From CAWHHZ01 sp963829355 (GTDB lineage: Bacteria > Acidobacteriota > Thermoanaerobaculia > Gp7-AA8 > JAHWKK01), in contig CAWHHZ010000009.1 of the NCBI GenBank assembly GCA_963829355.1, forward strand, positions 1 through 64,000: a stretch of 64,000 bases of DNA, in the 5' to 3' direction. The notes under the pieces are model-generated. The model ran no database searches and had not been told where the DNA came from. It saw nothing but the letters and a program-made list of their open reading frames with translations. Both the position numbers and the translations under genes were made by a program. Positions 8,857 through 16,658 of this stretch are shown piece by piece (the first letter of the stretch is position 1; every line of letters begins with the position of its first letter).

Positions 8857-9187
8857 GATCGGGTTTTGGGTTTTGGGTTGGTGGTGAGGAGGTTTTGGCT
8901 TTTGGGTCTGGTCGTTACTAGTAAGTAACTTGGGAGGCCCCCTTCGGTTCCCCCCTCCCAGCACCCCTCAGGGCAGGCTCTCGCTTGCCCACCCTACCGC
9001 CCGCTCGGGGTGACCGTGGGTTTTGGGTTTTGGGTTTTGGGAAGAAGTGAAAAGTGGAGGCTGGGTACTGGGCTGGTTTTGGGTTCAGCATTCAGCACTC
9101 AGCATTTCTTCATCGTTCAGCGTTCATCGTTCATCGTTACGCTGTTGGCCCTCACCCCGGCCCTCTCCCAGAGGGAGAGGGGGAAAG
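8857..9187. repeat. Repeat block: GGGTTTT heptads, R1 unit, CATTCAG/GTTCATC heptads, palindromic CCCTCTCCC
   Basis: Contains no gene. In order: GGGTTTT heptads (8860-8875), an R1 unit (8914-9015), more GGGTTTT heptads (9018-9042), then a strictly 7-base-phased run of CATTCAG, CACTCAG, TTCATCG and TTCAGCG variants (9087-9140). A hairpin CCCTCTCCCAGAGGGAGAGG lies at 9160-9181. Confidence 0.85.
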
Positions 9188-9514
9188 TCAGTGGACCGAC
9201 TGCTCCAGCTTGCCGACACGCGCCTGCAGTTCCGCGTATCCCTGCTCCAGAGTGCGGAGCCGCCGGTCGAGCTCGGCGTGAGAGAAGCGGATCATCGCCT
9301 GGGTCTCCTCAAAGCCTCCCTCGATTTTCGACTCGAGCCGCTGCGTTTCTGAACGCATTCCGTCCCGGAGGTCCTGGAACCCATCAATGAGGGCTCTGAA
9401 GTCTCCACGAAGATTCTCGGCAGCGACATCAAAATGACGACGAGTCTCTTCCGTGAGTCGCTCCGCACTTTGCTCGAACGCCTGCAGAACAGCTTGCTTC
9501 TCGTCATCGTTCAT
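9188..9514 (-). CDS. Small coiled-coil protein of unknown function
   Basis: 108 residues, MNDDEKQAVLQAFEQSAERL ... ARVGKLEQSVH. Almost the entire length is charged and heptad-patterned (for example RLESKIEGGFEETQAMIRFS then DRRLRTLEQGYAELQARVG), which predicts a long coiled coil and no membrane segment or catalytic motif. Similar short coiled-coil proteins occur next to regulators and transposon debris. It lies in the repeat block between the toxin-antitoxin pair and upxY. No function can be assigned. Confidence 0.6.
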   Translation of the reverse strand: MNDDEKQAVLQAFEQSAERLTEETRRHFDVAAENLRGDFRALIDGFQDLRDGMRSETQRLESKIEGGFEETQAMIRFSHAELDRRLRTLEQGYAELQARVGKLEQSVH

Positions 9515-9793
9515 GGGGTCATTGTATCAAGGGCGGGTTTTGGGTTTTGGGTTTTGGGGAGACGTGAAAAGTGGAGGCTGGGTACTGGGCTGGTTTTGGG
9601 TTCAGCATTCAGCATTCAGCATTTCTTCATCGTTCATCGTTCAGCGTTCAGCGTTCCATTGCTGGCCCTCACCCCAGCCCTCTCCCCGGAGTTTGGTCAT
9701 CGCCCCAGGCCTGGGCTGCTGGCGGGGAGAGGGGGAAGACCTCTTCCTATCTACTCCCAAAACTCAAAACCCAAAACTCAAAACTGGCTTCTC
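9515..9793. repeat. Repeat block: heptad tracts and split CCCTCTCC/GGGGAGAGGG hairpin
   Basis: A near repeat of 9015-9187. It holds GGGTTTT heptads (9536-9560), CATTCAG/GTTCATC/GTTCAGC heptads (9602-9657), a CCCTCACCCC...CTCTCCCC arm (9663-9690) pairing with GGCGGGGAGAGGGGG (9720-9737), and CCCAAAA/CTCAAAA heptads at 9756-9786. Confidence 0.8.
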
Positions 9794-10387
9794 TCAGCTC
9801 TTCTTTGAACTTTGAACTTTGAACTTTGAGCTCTCCCCCGCGGGGGCTACGTGCTGGCGGCCCAGGTCTACGGCGACTCGCTGGGCGATCATGGTGACCT
9901 GGACGATGAGGCGCTCGGTTCCCTTTTCTCTGACGATGACTCCCTCGTAACCCTTGAAGGCACCTTCCCGGATCCGGACCGGATCGCCGGTCGTGAGCTC
10001 GGGGAAGGGGACCATGGTGGCGCCGCGGCGCTGGAGATCCCAGATCTGCTCGAGCTCCCGGGCCAGGATCTGCTGGCTCGGGACCTCGAGAAGATTCGCG
10101 ATCACACCCGAGCGCTTCACCGTGAGGATCTCGTCCTCGGATGGACGGACGAAGACGTAACTCGGAAAGAGCGGGTTCTGTGAATGACGGACGCGCGACT
10201 TGCCGCCGGCAACTCTGGTGCGGACCTCGTTCGTGGTGAGCGGAAGAAAGAACGGGATCTCGTAGTCGTGGAGATAGCGCGCGAGAGACTTTTCCTGACG
10301 ACTCTTCACATGCGCCACACGCCAGGGCGCGCTCAGGGTGAAGAGCGTGTCGGGGTAGATGGCGGGCTCGGGGGCGAGGATGGGCAT
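9794..10387 (-). CDS. NusG-like transcription antiterminator (UpxY/RfaH type)
   Basis: Specialised NusG paralogue that would load on RNA polymerase at the start of polysaccharide operons and suppress early termination. The N-terminal NGN domain is recognisable from WRVAHVKSRQEKSLARYL, FFLPLTTNEV and NPLFPSYVFVRP (residues about 24-82). The KOW motif is VRIREGAFKGYEGVIVRE near residue 142. Its position directly after an EPS-type MarR regulator and beside export genes fits the UpxY class. The last dozen residues (ESSKFKVQSSKKS) are encoded by a 7-bp repeat, CAAAGTT, so the tail has no homology value and could vary with copy number. The 135-base gap to the upstream marR gene is repeat DNA. Confidence 0.85.
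   Translation of the reverse strand: MPILAPEPAIYPDTLFTLSAPWRVAHVKSRQEKSLARYLHDYEIPFFLPLTTNEVRTRVAGGKSRVRHSQNPLFPSYVFVRPSEDEILTVKRSGVIANLLEVPSQQILARELEQIWDLQRRGATMVPFPELTTGDPVRIREGAFKGYEGVIVREKGTERLIVQVTMIAQRVAVDLGRQHVAPAGESSKFKVQSSKKS
9803..9830 (-). repeat. CAAAGTT heptad repeat inside the 3' end of the upxY-like gene
   Basis: About three and a half tandem copies of the 7-mer CAAAGTT (minus strand) are read as codons for SSKFKVQSSK. Seven is not a multiple of three, so a gain or loss of one copy would change the C-terminal tail and the stop codon used. Confidence 0.8.
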
Positions 10388-10522
10388 TGGGGGGGTTGAG
10401 AGTTTGCGGGAGATTCGGAAGTTGGTTGAAGAGGGAGAGGATCACGACTACGTGGTCAGCATTCAGGATTCAGCATTTCTTCATCGTTCATCGTTCATCG
10501 TTCATCGTTCATCGTTCATCGT
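10388..10522. repeat. GTTCATC heptad array between marR and upxY
   Basis: About a dozen contiguous 7-mers (CATTCAG, GATTCAG, TTCATCG, TTCAGCG) run from 10459 to 10540 without a break in phase. The array supplies the last codons and stop of the MarR-like gene and separates it from upxY. Confidence 0.85.
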
Positions 10523-10858
10523 TCATCGTTCAGCGTTCAGCTGGCGGTCTACCTCGGCCTGGAGTTGTTCGATCTCGGTGACCAGCTCGTCGTATTCGTG
10601 GTGTTTGCGGGCGAGGAAGGCGCGGGTGACTCGCATCTTCTCCTCGATGCCCTGCGGGGTCAGGATGTACATGTAGCCGGCTTTCTGCCTGGAGTTGCGG
10701 AAGTTCTGCGCCTTGACCATCCCCTTCTCGACCAGCGCGCGCAGGCAGTAGTTCAGCTTGCCGAGGGAGATGCCGAGCTCGGCGGCGGCTTCGCGCTGGG
10801 TCAGCTCCGGGTTCTGCTCGAGAAGACGGAGGAGGTGATAGCGGGTGGCGTCGTCCAT
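10523..10858 (-). CDS. EPS-associated MarR-family winged-helix regulator
   Basis: 111 residues beginning MDDATRYHLLRLLEQNPELT. The winged helix is clear: LTQREAAAELGISLGKLNY is the recognition helix-turn-helix, CLRALVEKGMVKAQNFRNS leads into the wing, and a C-terminal coiled coil follows (ARKHHEYDELVTEIEQLQAE). This arrangement matches the short MarR-like regulators found in exopolysaccharide clusters. The ATG at 10858 was preferred because upstream in-frame codons are low-complexity repeat (PLNPRTPEPLNPR). It is probably co-transcribed with upxY. A 16-bp inverted repeat overlapping a weak promoter lies 175 bases upstream. The extreme C-terminus (NAER) is encoded by heptad repeats. Confidence 0.85.
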   Translation of the reverse strand: MDDATRYHLLRLLEQNPELTQREAAAELGISLGKLNYCLRALVEKGMVKAQNFRNSRQKAGYMYILTPQGIEEKMRVTRAFLARKHHEYDELVTEIEQLQAEVDRQLNAER

Positions 10859-10945
10859 GGGTCGGGGGTTCAGGGGTTCAGGGGTTCGGGGGTTCAGGGG
10901 TTCGGGGGTCGGGGCCTGGGTTGCGGTGCTGGCGGGGAGAGGGGG
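10859..10945. repeat. GGGGTTCAG/GGGGTTCGG short tandem tract
   Basis: Irregular tandem copies of GGGGTTC(A/G)(G) occupy 10862-10912 immediately upstream of the MarR-like start codon, followed by GGCGGGGAGAGGGGG (10930-10946), one arm of the hairpin family seen at 9.7 and 17.6 kb. There is no ribosome-binding site in this sequence, so translation start here is less certain. Confidence 0.6.
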
Positions 10946-11032
10946 AGCTAGCCCGCATTTCTCACCGGGTATCGTAGCGAGGCGGCGGAGAGTGGTGCGG
11001 ATGCAAGGCGCGCGACGGTTCGGCCCCGCAGG

Positions 11033-11071
11033 CATAGTCGACACTATGTCGAGGAGCCGAATCGAGTGCAA
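11033..11071 (-). promoter_or_regulatory. Candidate promoter of the marR-upxY operon with overlapping inverted repeat
   Basis: On the minus strand TTGCAC (11066-11071) and CATAGT (11043-11048) are separated by 17 bases, a weak sigma-70-like pair. The -10 is one arm of a perfect inverted repeat CATAGT-CGAC-ACTATG (11033-11048). A dimeric regulator such as the MarR-like product could bind there. The match to consensus is poor and the site lies 185 bases from the start codon. Confidence 0.3.
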
Positions 11072-11140
11072 CGCAGCAGCCGCGCCGCTATCCGTCGCCG
11101 CAGTAGATAGCTGGTGAGAAATGCGGGCTAGAATGTCAGG

Positions 11141-11325
11141 CGGCCTTCGGCCCTTTCGGTGGCAGGGACCGGCTTCCTGGGTGTGGCTGTGGGGTGCTGC
11201 TCATGGTGCTGGGGCCGGGATGGAGCCTCGCCCTGAGGGGCGCTTGTTCAATAGATGAACAGATGATAGCAGAAGATTCATCCGCGGTCTGCGGCGGCTC
11301 GGTGTTTCCTCTCACGATGGCAGAT
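11141..11325. repeat. Dispersed repeat containing GGCCTTCGGCCCTTTCGGTG, copy 2, and flanking non-coding DNA
   Basis: 11141-11175 repeats the sequence at 3437-3480. The remainder up to the R3 element at 11326 shows no gene. Confidence 0.5.
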
Positions 11326-11501
11326 GTCATCCTGAGCGCCAGCGAAGGATCGCGTACGTCCTGACTCTAACCGAACTTCGGGGCGGTAGGCTCCACTGAA
11401 TTTACCGGCAGTAGGGGCACGCGAATCCTTTTCGATTTACCTACAGTAGGGGCCACCCGATCCTTCGCCGTCCTTCGCTTCGCTCGGCGGCTCAGGATGA
11501 C
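11326..11501. repeat. R3 element, simple form
   Basis: 176 bp bounded by inverted ends GTCATCCTGAGCG and (C)GGCTCAGGATGAC, with the inner motif AGCGAAGGATCGCGTACG and an internal near-duplicate TTTACCGGCAGTAGGGGCAC / TTTACCTACAGTAGGGGCCAC. The right end touches the stop codon of the adjacent gene. The size and terminal inversion resemble a MITE or large REP. Confidence 0.7.
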
Positions 11502-13111
11502 TATTTGGGTAAGGTCAGCGTCGAGGGGATTGATCTGGCGAGGGGGGTGCGGAGGGTGGCGAGGTGGCTGCCGGGACGGGGAGGGAGAGGGAAGGACGTC
11601 GTGCCGTCGACCATGCGCGACTCGATGCGGCCGCCGTCCCAGCCGATCTCGATCAGGGTCGGCTCCTCCGTCGTGACCTCGACCACAGTGGGTTGCAGGG
11701 TCGACGAGCTGAGACAGACCGGGAGCGTGGCGCGCCCGCCTCGTGTCTGCGTCGTGAGACCGCGCACCGACACCGCCGCAAGCCCGGCAGTGAGTGACTC
11801 CGCTGTCTCGCGGTCTCCCTTTGCCTCAGCGAGATCGCGCCGGGTCTCGAGAACCTCACACTGATTGAGTGCGGCGGGAGAGAGACGGTCCAGCACATCG
11901 GCGGCCTGGGCGAGCTCGTTCTGCGCGAGGTGATGGCGCGCGAGCGCCAGATACGTGTCGGTCCATTCGAGACTGCCCGCCGTGTCGGACTCGGTCGCCA
12001 GCCGGGTGGCGGCCGATCTCTTTCCGGCGGCGAGTCTGGCGCGGGCGAGGATCGGATCGGGCGTGCCGGAGATCGTCTCGGCGATCCGCCACACGCCGGT
12101 CATGTCGATATGCTGCTGCCGCCACGGATCGAGAAGAAAGATGACGAGCTGCGTCTGCCTCCCTCTCCCCCACTGCTCCGGCGATCCATGCACCACGGCA
12201 TTCACGACCTCGGAGAGCTGCTTGAGTCCGGCGGGCGTGTCGAATTCATCGAACGGATGATTTGCCAGCCACTGACGAGCCTCCAGATCGGCCCGGTCGA
12301 TGTTGCGCAATGCGAGCGACTCGCGGATCCGAGCCAGATCCGTCTCTCTCGCGTTCCACTCCGCATCGACCCACCGCTCGTAAAGCTCCCACGTCTCATG
12401 CGGCGTCAACTCGGCATCGCGCATGTTCATCGCGGTCTGAAGCGCGGCGGGGTCGTCAGGGATCAACGGGAAGACGTCTGCGCCGAGAACCTCGTGGGCT
12501 CTCGAGAACGAGGAGCGGACGAACGCGGAGTCGTGGAGCGCCTGAGCAAGAGCCTCGGAAGCGATCCGGAGCTCGTCTTCCGGGAGCGATTCCCACATGC
12601 CGAGGTAGGCCGTCCCGAGGAATCTCCAGGCGGCGCGTGTTCCCCCCTCCCCTCTCGCTCCGAGAAGCAGCGGCTGCCGCCAGCGTTCGAGAGTCGTCTC
12701 CCGTCCCCGAGCTGCCTGTACGTACTCGACCTCGCCGACGAGTGAGAGATGACGGTTCCATCCGGGACGCACCTCGAGAGCATCGAGAAGGATCGATTCG
12801 GTGTCAGCCAATTGTTCGGGAAGCGAGCGCATCGCATCCATCCAGAGCTCCTGCGTCTCGCGGTCCGCGTTGGCGAGCCGGACCGGCTGGAGCGCGTCGC
12901 GCAATGACGCGTCCACGATGTACTGCGCCGACCGGCCGAGCCCGTGGGAGAGATCGACGAGGTCAGCGTACTCGGGACGGCGCTCACCGATGTGGTAGTT
13001 CTCCATCGTGGCTTCGACCGTGGCGATCTCGCGCTCGAACTCGCGGTACTGGATGGTGGCGCTGATCGCGGCGGCGAGGGAGAGGACGAGGATGGTCAGT
13101 CGCAGAATCAT
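11501..13111 (-). CDS. Membrane-anchored TPR-like protein of EPS export module A
   Basis: 536 residues. The N-terminus MILRLTILVLSLAAAISATI is a single hydrophobic anchor, followed by a long helical, alanine- and leucine-rich region with TPR-like helix pairs (for example YLALARHHLAQNELAQAADV near residue 410). It ends with a predicted beta-rich part and a RIESRMVDGTTSFPLPPR segment. It follows wzc by 11 bases, so it belongs to the same operon. A shorter anchored protein in the equivalent place of module B (24982-26082) has the same plan: anchor, helical repeats, then a small beta domain with charged VDGR-type strands. I cannot name a family. A periplasmic scaffold for polysaccharide polymerisation or export is a plausible but unproven role. 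Confidence 0.7.
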   Translation of the reverse strand: MILRLTILVLSLAAAISATIQYREFEREIATVEATMENYHIGERRPEYADLVDLSHGLGRSAQYIVDASLRDALQPVRLANADRETQELWMDAMRSLPEQLADTESILLDALEVRPGWNRHLSLVGEVEYVQAARGRETTLERWRQPLLLGARGEGGTRAAWRFLGTAYLGMWESLPEDELRIASEALAQALHDSAFVRSSFSRAHEVLGADVFPLIPDDPAALQTAMNMRDAELTPHETWELYERWVDAEWNARETDLARIRESLALRNIDRADLEARQWLANHPFDEFDTPAGLKQLSEVVNAVVHGSPEQWGRGRQTQLVIFLLDPWRQQHIDMTGVWRIAETISGTPDPILARARLAAGKRSAATRLATESDTAGSLEWTDTYLALARHHLAQNELAQAADVLDRLSPAALNQCEVLETRRDLAEAKGDRETAESLTAGLAAVSVRGLTTQTRGGRATLPVCLSSSTLQPTVVEVTTEEPTLIEIGWDGGRIESRMVDGTTSFPLPPRPGSHLATLRTPLARSIPSTLTLPK

Positions 13112-13122
13112 GTTAGGGGAGG

Positions 13123-15337
13123 CTAGCCTACTTTGGCTACGGACTTTTCTTTTTCTTCTCCGTAGTAGGAGGCGTAGTAGTAGTACTCCTCGGAGGAGAG
13201 GCGGAGGTTGTTGAGGACGACGCCGAGGATGCGGACGTTGGAGCGCTGGAGCTTGTCGCGTGCGGCTGCCACGACGTCTCGGGATGTCCGTCCGGCGTGG
13301 ACGCAGATCACGACGCCATCGGTCATCGTTCCGAGGATGACGGCGTCGGTGATGGGCGACAACGGTGGGGTGTCGACGATGACGTACTCGTAGTTTGCGT
13401 GCGCCCATTTCATGAACTCGCCCATCATCGGCGACGACAGGAGTGCCGACGGGTTTGGCGAGCTCGGTCCGGACGTCAGCAGATCGAGGTGCGGCACCTC
13501 GCTGCTGATCACGAAATCGGCAGGGTCTTCATTCTCCGCGAGGATCGACACGATCCCGTGCCGGTTCGAGACCTTGAACACCTTGTGGAGACGCGGTTTG
13601 TGAAGATCGGCATCGACCAGAAGTGTCTTGCGGCCCAACTGCGCCATGACGATTCCCAGATTCGCCGAGGTGACGGTCTTTCCCTCGCCCGGGAGCGCCG
13701 AGGACACAGTGATCGACTTGAGACCTCCGGCGCGGGAGAGCAGAAGCGATGTGCGGACGGCGCGATACGCTTCCGCGGCCGTGGAGTGAGGCTTGCGATG
13801 AGGGAGAAGCTCGATGTATTCGTCGTCGAACGTCTTTGCGCCCTGGCGCTTCTTTCTGTTCGAGTAGGCATAGAGCGCGCCCTGCGCCTGCTGCAGCGAA
13901 GGTATCGAACCGATCGCGGGGAGTCGGAGCTCCTGCTCGACCTGTTCCGGTTTCCGCAGGCTCCGATCGAGGTAGTCGCGGAAGAAAGCGATTCCGATCC
14001 CGAGCATGAGTCCCATGAGGACGCCGGATTTGAGATTGCCTTTCAGAGATGGCTTGAATCTGTCGTTCGGCGGCAGGGCACGGTCGACGATCCTGACGCT
14101 GGAGGCATTGTCTTCCGCCGCCCGCGACGTGACTTCGGTCTCCGCCTGTCTGTCGAGCAGCGTGTCGAGAAGCTGCCGCTTCGTCGCGATCTCCGTCTGC
14201 AGGTTCGAGAACTCCACGGCACTCGATGACTGCTCCCGCACTTCGGTCTTGCGTCCTTCCAGCATGCTCGCGAAGGAGCGCTCTCGACGCAACGCCGTCA
14301 TGTACTCGCTGCGAGCCTGTTCTCTCGCCTCTTCGGCGTTCTGGGCAACGATCTTGTCCAGATAGCGACGCCCCTGCTCGATCTTCGTCTTCAGCTCCTG
14401 CATCGCCGGCCATTCCGGCTTGAAGAGATTCAGCTTGTCGGAGTATTCACGCTCGAGCTTCGACTGTTCGTTCTTGAGCTGTGAGACGAGACCTCCGGAG
14501 ACCGTATCGGCGATCGCGTCGGGCGCGGTGTTGCGGAGCTCCTGGTAACGCGCCTCCTTCGTGACGCGATCGGCGACCGCCGATGTGTAGTCGCGGTTGA
14601 TCTGCTCGAGGTTCTGCATCGTCATACTCGAAGAGGTCGAGCCGGTGCCCGTGGCGACGATGTCCTGCGCAACGCCATACTCCTGGAGCTCGCGTTCCTT
14701 TTGTGCGATCTCACCCTTGAGCTGCTCGACCTCGGTGCCGAGGAAGCGCGATGCCTGACCGAGCTGTGCAAACTTCGATTCGAGGTTCCAGTCGATGTAT
14801 GCCTCGGCGAGAGCGTTGGCCATGGCCGCGGCTCTCTCGGGATCACCCGCGACGGCAACGATCTCGACCATGTTCGTCCCCTGCCGTGGCTGCACGGTGA
14901 CGTTGTTCTGGATTCCCCTCGCCTGACGGGCGATCAGTTGTTCGCGTGTGGGAATCTCCTCTTCCGCTCCGAAGATCCAGCTCAGAAAGCCGCTGCTTGG
15001 GGGGGCGGGCTCGACGTTGCGGACGAGCTCGAGCTTCTCCACGACCCGCTCGGCCATCTGGCGGCTTCGCAGGAGCTCGATCTGGGTGGGGAGAAATAGT
15101 TGTCGTTTGCGAAGATCCCACTGCCGATCTCGGTGAGCTGGCCGACTTCGGCTCGACACTGAGAGTCACGCTCGCGCGGTAGAGGGGCTGCATCATGATC
15201 GTCGCCACGATCGCGAGAACGATCGCGCCGGCCACGCACGCAGCGATGATCCACCGGTTCTTCTTGAGAAGTTCCCAGTAGTGCTTGAAGTCGAATTCAG
15301 CCTCGCCAGATTGTTCTTTGTTCAGATCGTCATTCAT
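13123..15337 (-). CDS. wzc: Polysaccharide co-polymerase/tyrosine autokinase (Wzc type), module A; two frameshifts near the N-terminus
   Basis: Inner-membrane PCP-2a protein controlling chain length and export. The N-terminal Wzz domain starts MNDDLNKEQSGEAEFDFKHY with TM1 (IIAACVAGAIVLAIVATI). Near 15150 and 15090 two compensating shifts are needed to join LSVEPK, QLTEIGSGIFANDN and TQIELLRSRQMAERVVEKLE. A long coiled coil and TM2 (SGVLMGLMLGIGIAFF) follow, then the BY-kinase: Walker A SALPGEGKTVTSANL, Walker A' LLVDADLHKPRLH, Walker B VIVDTPPLSP. The C-terminal tyrosine cluster EEYYYYASYYGEE supplies autophosphorylation sites. The gene starts 1.3 kb downstream of the OPX gene, separated from it by repeats and a GIY-YIG gene. 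A phosphatase partner is absent in module A. Confidence 0.9.
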
Positions 15338-15943
15338 GTTGAGATTGCTTTGAGTTTTCTAGTTTAACGGCTTTTCAGTGATTTGAGTTCCCGACACCGT
15401 CACCCTGAGCGGGCGGGTGGGCGGGAAAGCGAAGGGCCTCGCAGGATACGTACAGCGTATAGCGAGGTGCAGAGAACATGGCGAGCTGGAGTCGAAGCGA
15501 TGCTGTGACTGTAGCGTCGCGGGTATCTGTATGTGACGCGCGCCCGTATCGTGCTGGACATTGTACGTAAGTTGGGGAGGCTCGCTTCGGCTTCCCGGCC
15601 GCCCGTATCGTGCTGGACGTTGTACGTAACTTGGGAGGCCCCTCGCTTGCCCGGCCGCCCGTATCGTGCTGACTGTACGTAAGTTGCGGGCTCGTTCGGT
15701 TTCCCCCTCCCGGCACCCCTCAGGGCAGGCTCTCGCTTGCCCGGCCGCCCGCCCGCTCGGGGTGACGGGGGGAGCTGGGGATCGTGCTGGACGTTGTACG
15801 TAACTGCGAGGCCCCCTTCGGTTTCCCCCTCCCCGGCACCCCTCAGGGCAGGCTCTCGCTTGCCCGGCCGCCCGCCCGCTCGGGGTGACGGGGGATTTTC
15901 TACGAGGGGTGGAGGTTTTTGGTGCCGAGGTATGCTCGGTGTC
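15338..15943. repeat. R1 repeat cluster, left part
   Basis: Five full or partial R1 units at about 15530-15600, 15601-15660, 15661-15770, 15781-15890 and onward. Each includes TCGTGCTGGACGTTGTACGT, AACTTGGGAGGCCCC and, in full units, AGGGCAGGCTCTCGCTTGCC then GCCCGCTCGGGGTGACGGG. No gene can be supported on either strand except a possible leader of the GIY-YIG gene. Confidence 0.85.
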
Positions 15944-16267
15944 ATGAGACGTCTTTACTTCGTTTACATCATGATGAGCAAGAGTGGTGTCGCTCTCTAT
16001 ACGGGAGTAACGAATGATCTTGCACGACGAGTTGCTGAGCATTGCGTGGCGGAAGGCAACTCGTTCGCCGCGCAGTATCGTACGACCAGATTGGTGTGGT
16101 TTGAAGTTCATAGTCGTGCCGCTGACGCGATCGCCCGGGAGAAGCAGATCAAGGGATGGCGTCGTGTGAGAAAGGAAGCGCTGATCAGAGCGATGAATCC
16201 TGAGCTTCGAGATCTCTCCGAGGATGCGGCGCGGGCTTCCGCGGAAGCAGAGTTTCGTTTGGTTTGA
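15944..16267 (+). CDS. Small GIY-YIG nuclease-domain protein
   Basis: 107 residues, MRRLYFVYIMMSKSGVALYT. The GIY-YIG signature is present as YFVYIM...LYTGVTNDLARRV. The downstream EKQIKGWRRVRKEALI gives the conserved glutamate-containing helix, and the Asn-Pro-Glu motif (AMNPELRDLS) completes the YhbQ/COG2827-like family. Such stand-alone GIY-YIG proteins are predicted endonucleases of unclear physiological role. It is the only plus-strand gene inside module A and is enclosed by R1 repeats on both sides, which suggests it travelled with them or landed among them. The ATG at 15944 fits the start of the first beta strand. Confidence 0.85.
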   Translation: MRRLYFVYIMMSKSGVALYTGVTNDLARRVAEHCVAEGNSFAAQYRTTRLVWFEVHSRAADAIAREKQIKGWRRVRKEALIRAMNPELRDLSEDAARASAEAEFRLV

Positions 16268-16658
16268 CGGGGGGTGAGCTGGGGATCGTGCTGGACGATT
16301 TGCGTAACTTGGGAGGCCCCTCGCTTGCCCACGCGCCCGTATCGTGCTGGACGTTGTACGTAACTTGGGAGCGCCCCTCGCTTGCCCGACCACCCGTACC
16401 GCTGCTGGACATTGTACGTAACTTGCGAGCGCCCCTCGCTTGCCCGACCCGCCCGTATCGTGCTGGACGTTGTACGTAACTTGGGAGGCCCCCTTCGGTT
16501 TCCCCCTCCCAGCACCCCTCAGGGCAGGCTCTCGCTTGCCCGCCCGCCCGCCCGCTCGGGGTGACCGGGGGAGAGCTGGGGATCGTGCTGGACGATTTGC
16601 GTAACTTGGGAGGCCTCTCGCTTGCCCGCCCACCCCCTGCTCGGGGTGACATGCGCCA
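16268..16658. repeat. R1 repeat cluster, right part
   Basis: Six R1 units or fragments at about 16270-16325, 16336-16390, 16391-16450, 16451-16580 and 16581-16650. The shared core is CGTAACTTGGGAGGCCCC or a variant ending GCCCCTCGCTTGCCC. They flank the GIY-YIG gene on its 3' side and reach to within ten bases of the stop of the OPX gene. Confidence 0.85.

Noticed and set aside
9160..9181. Terminator from the CCCTCTCCCAGAGGGAGAGG palindrome
   Set aside because: It recurs at several loci as part of a dispersed repeat and lacks a T-run.
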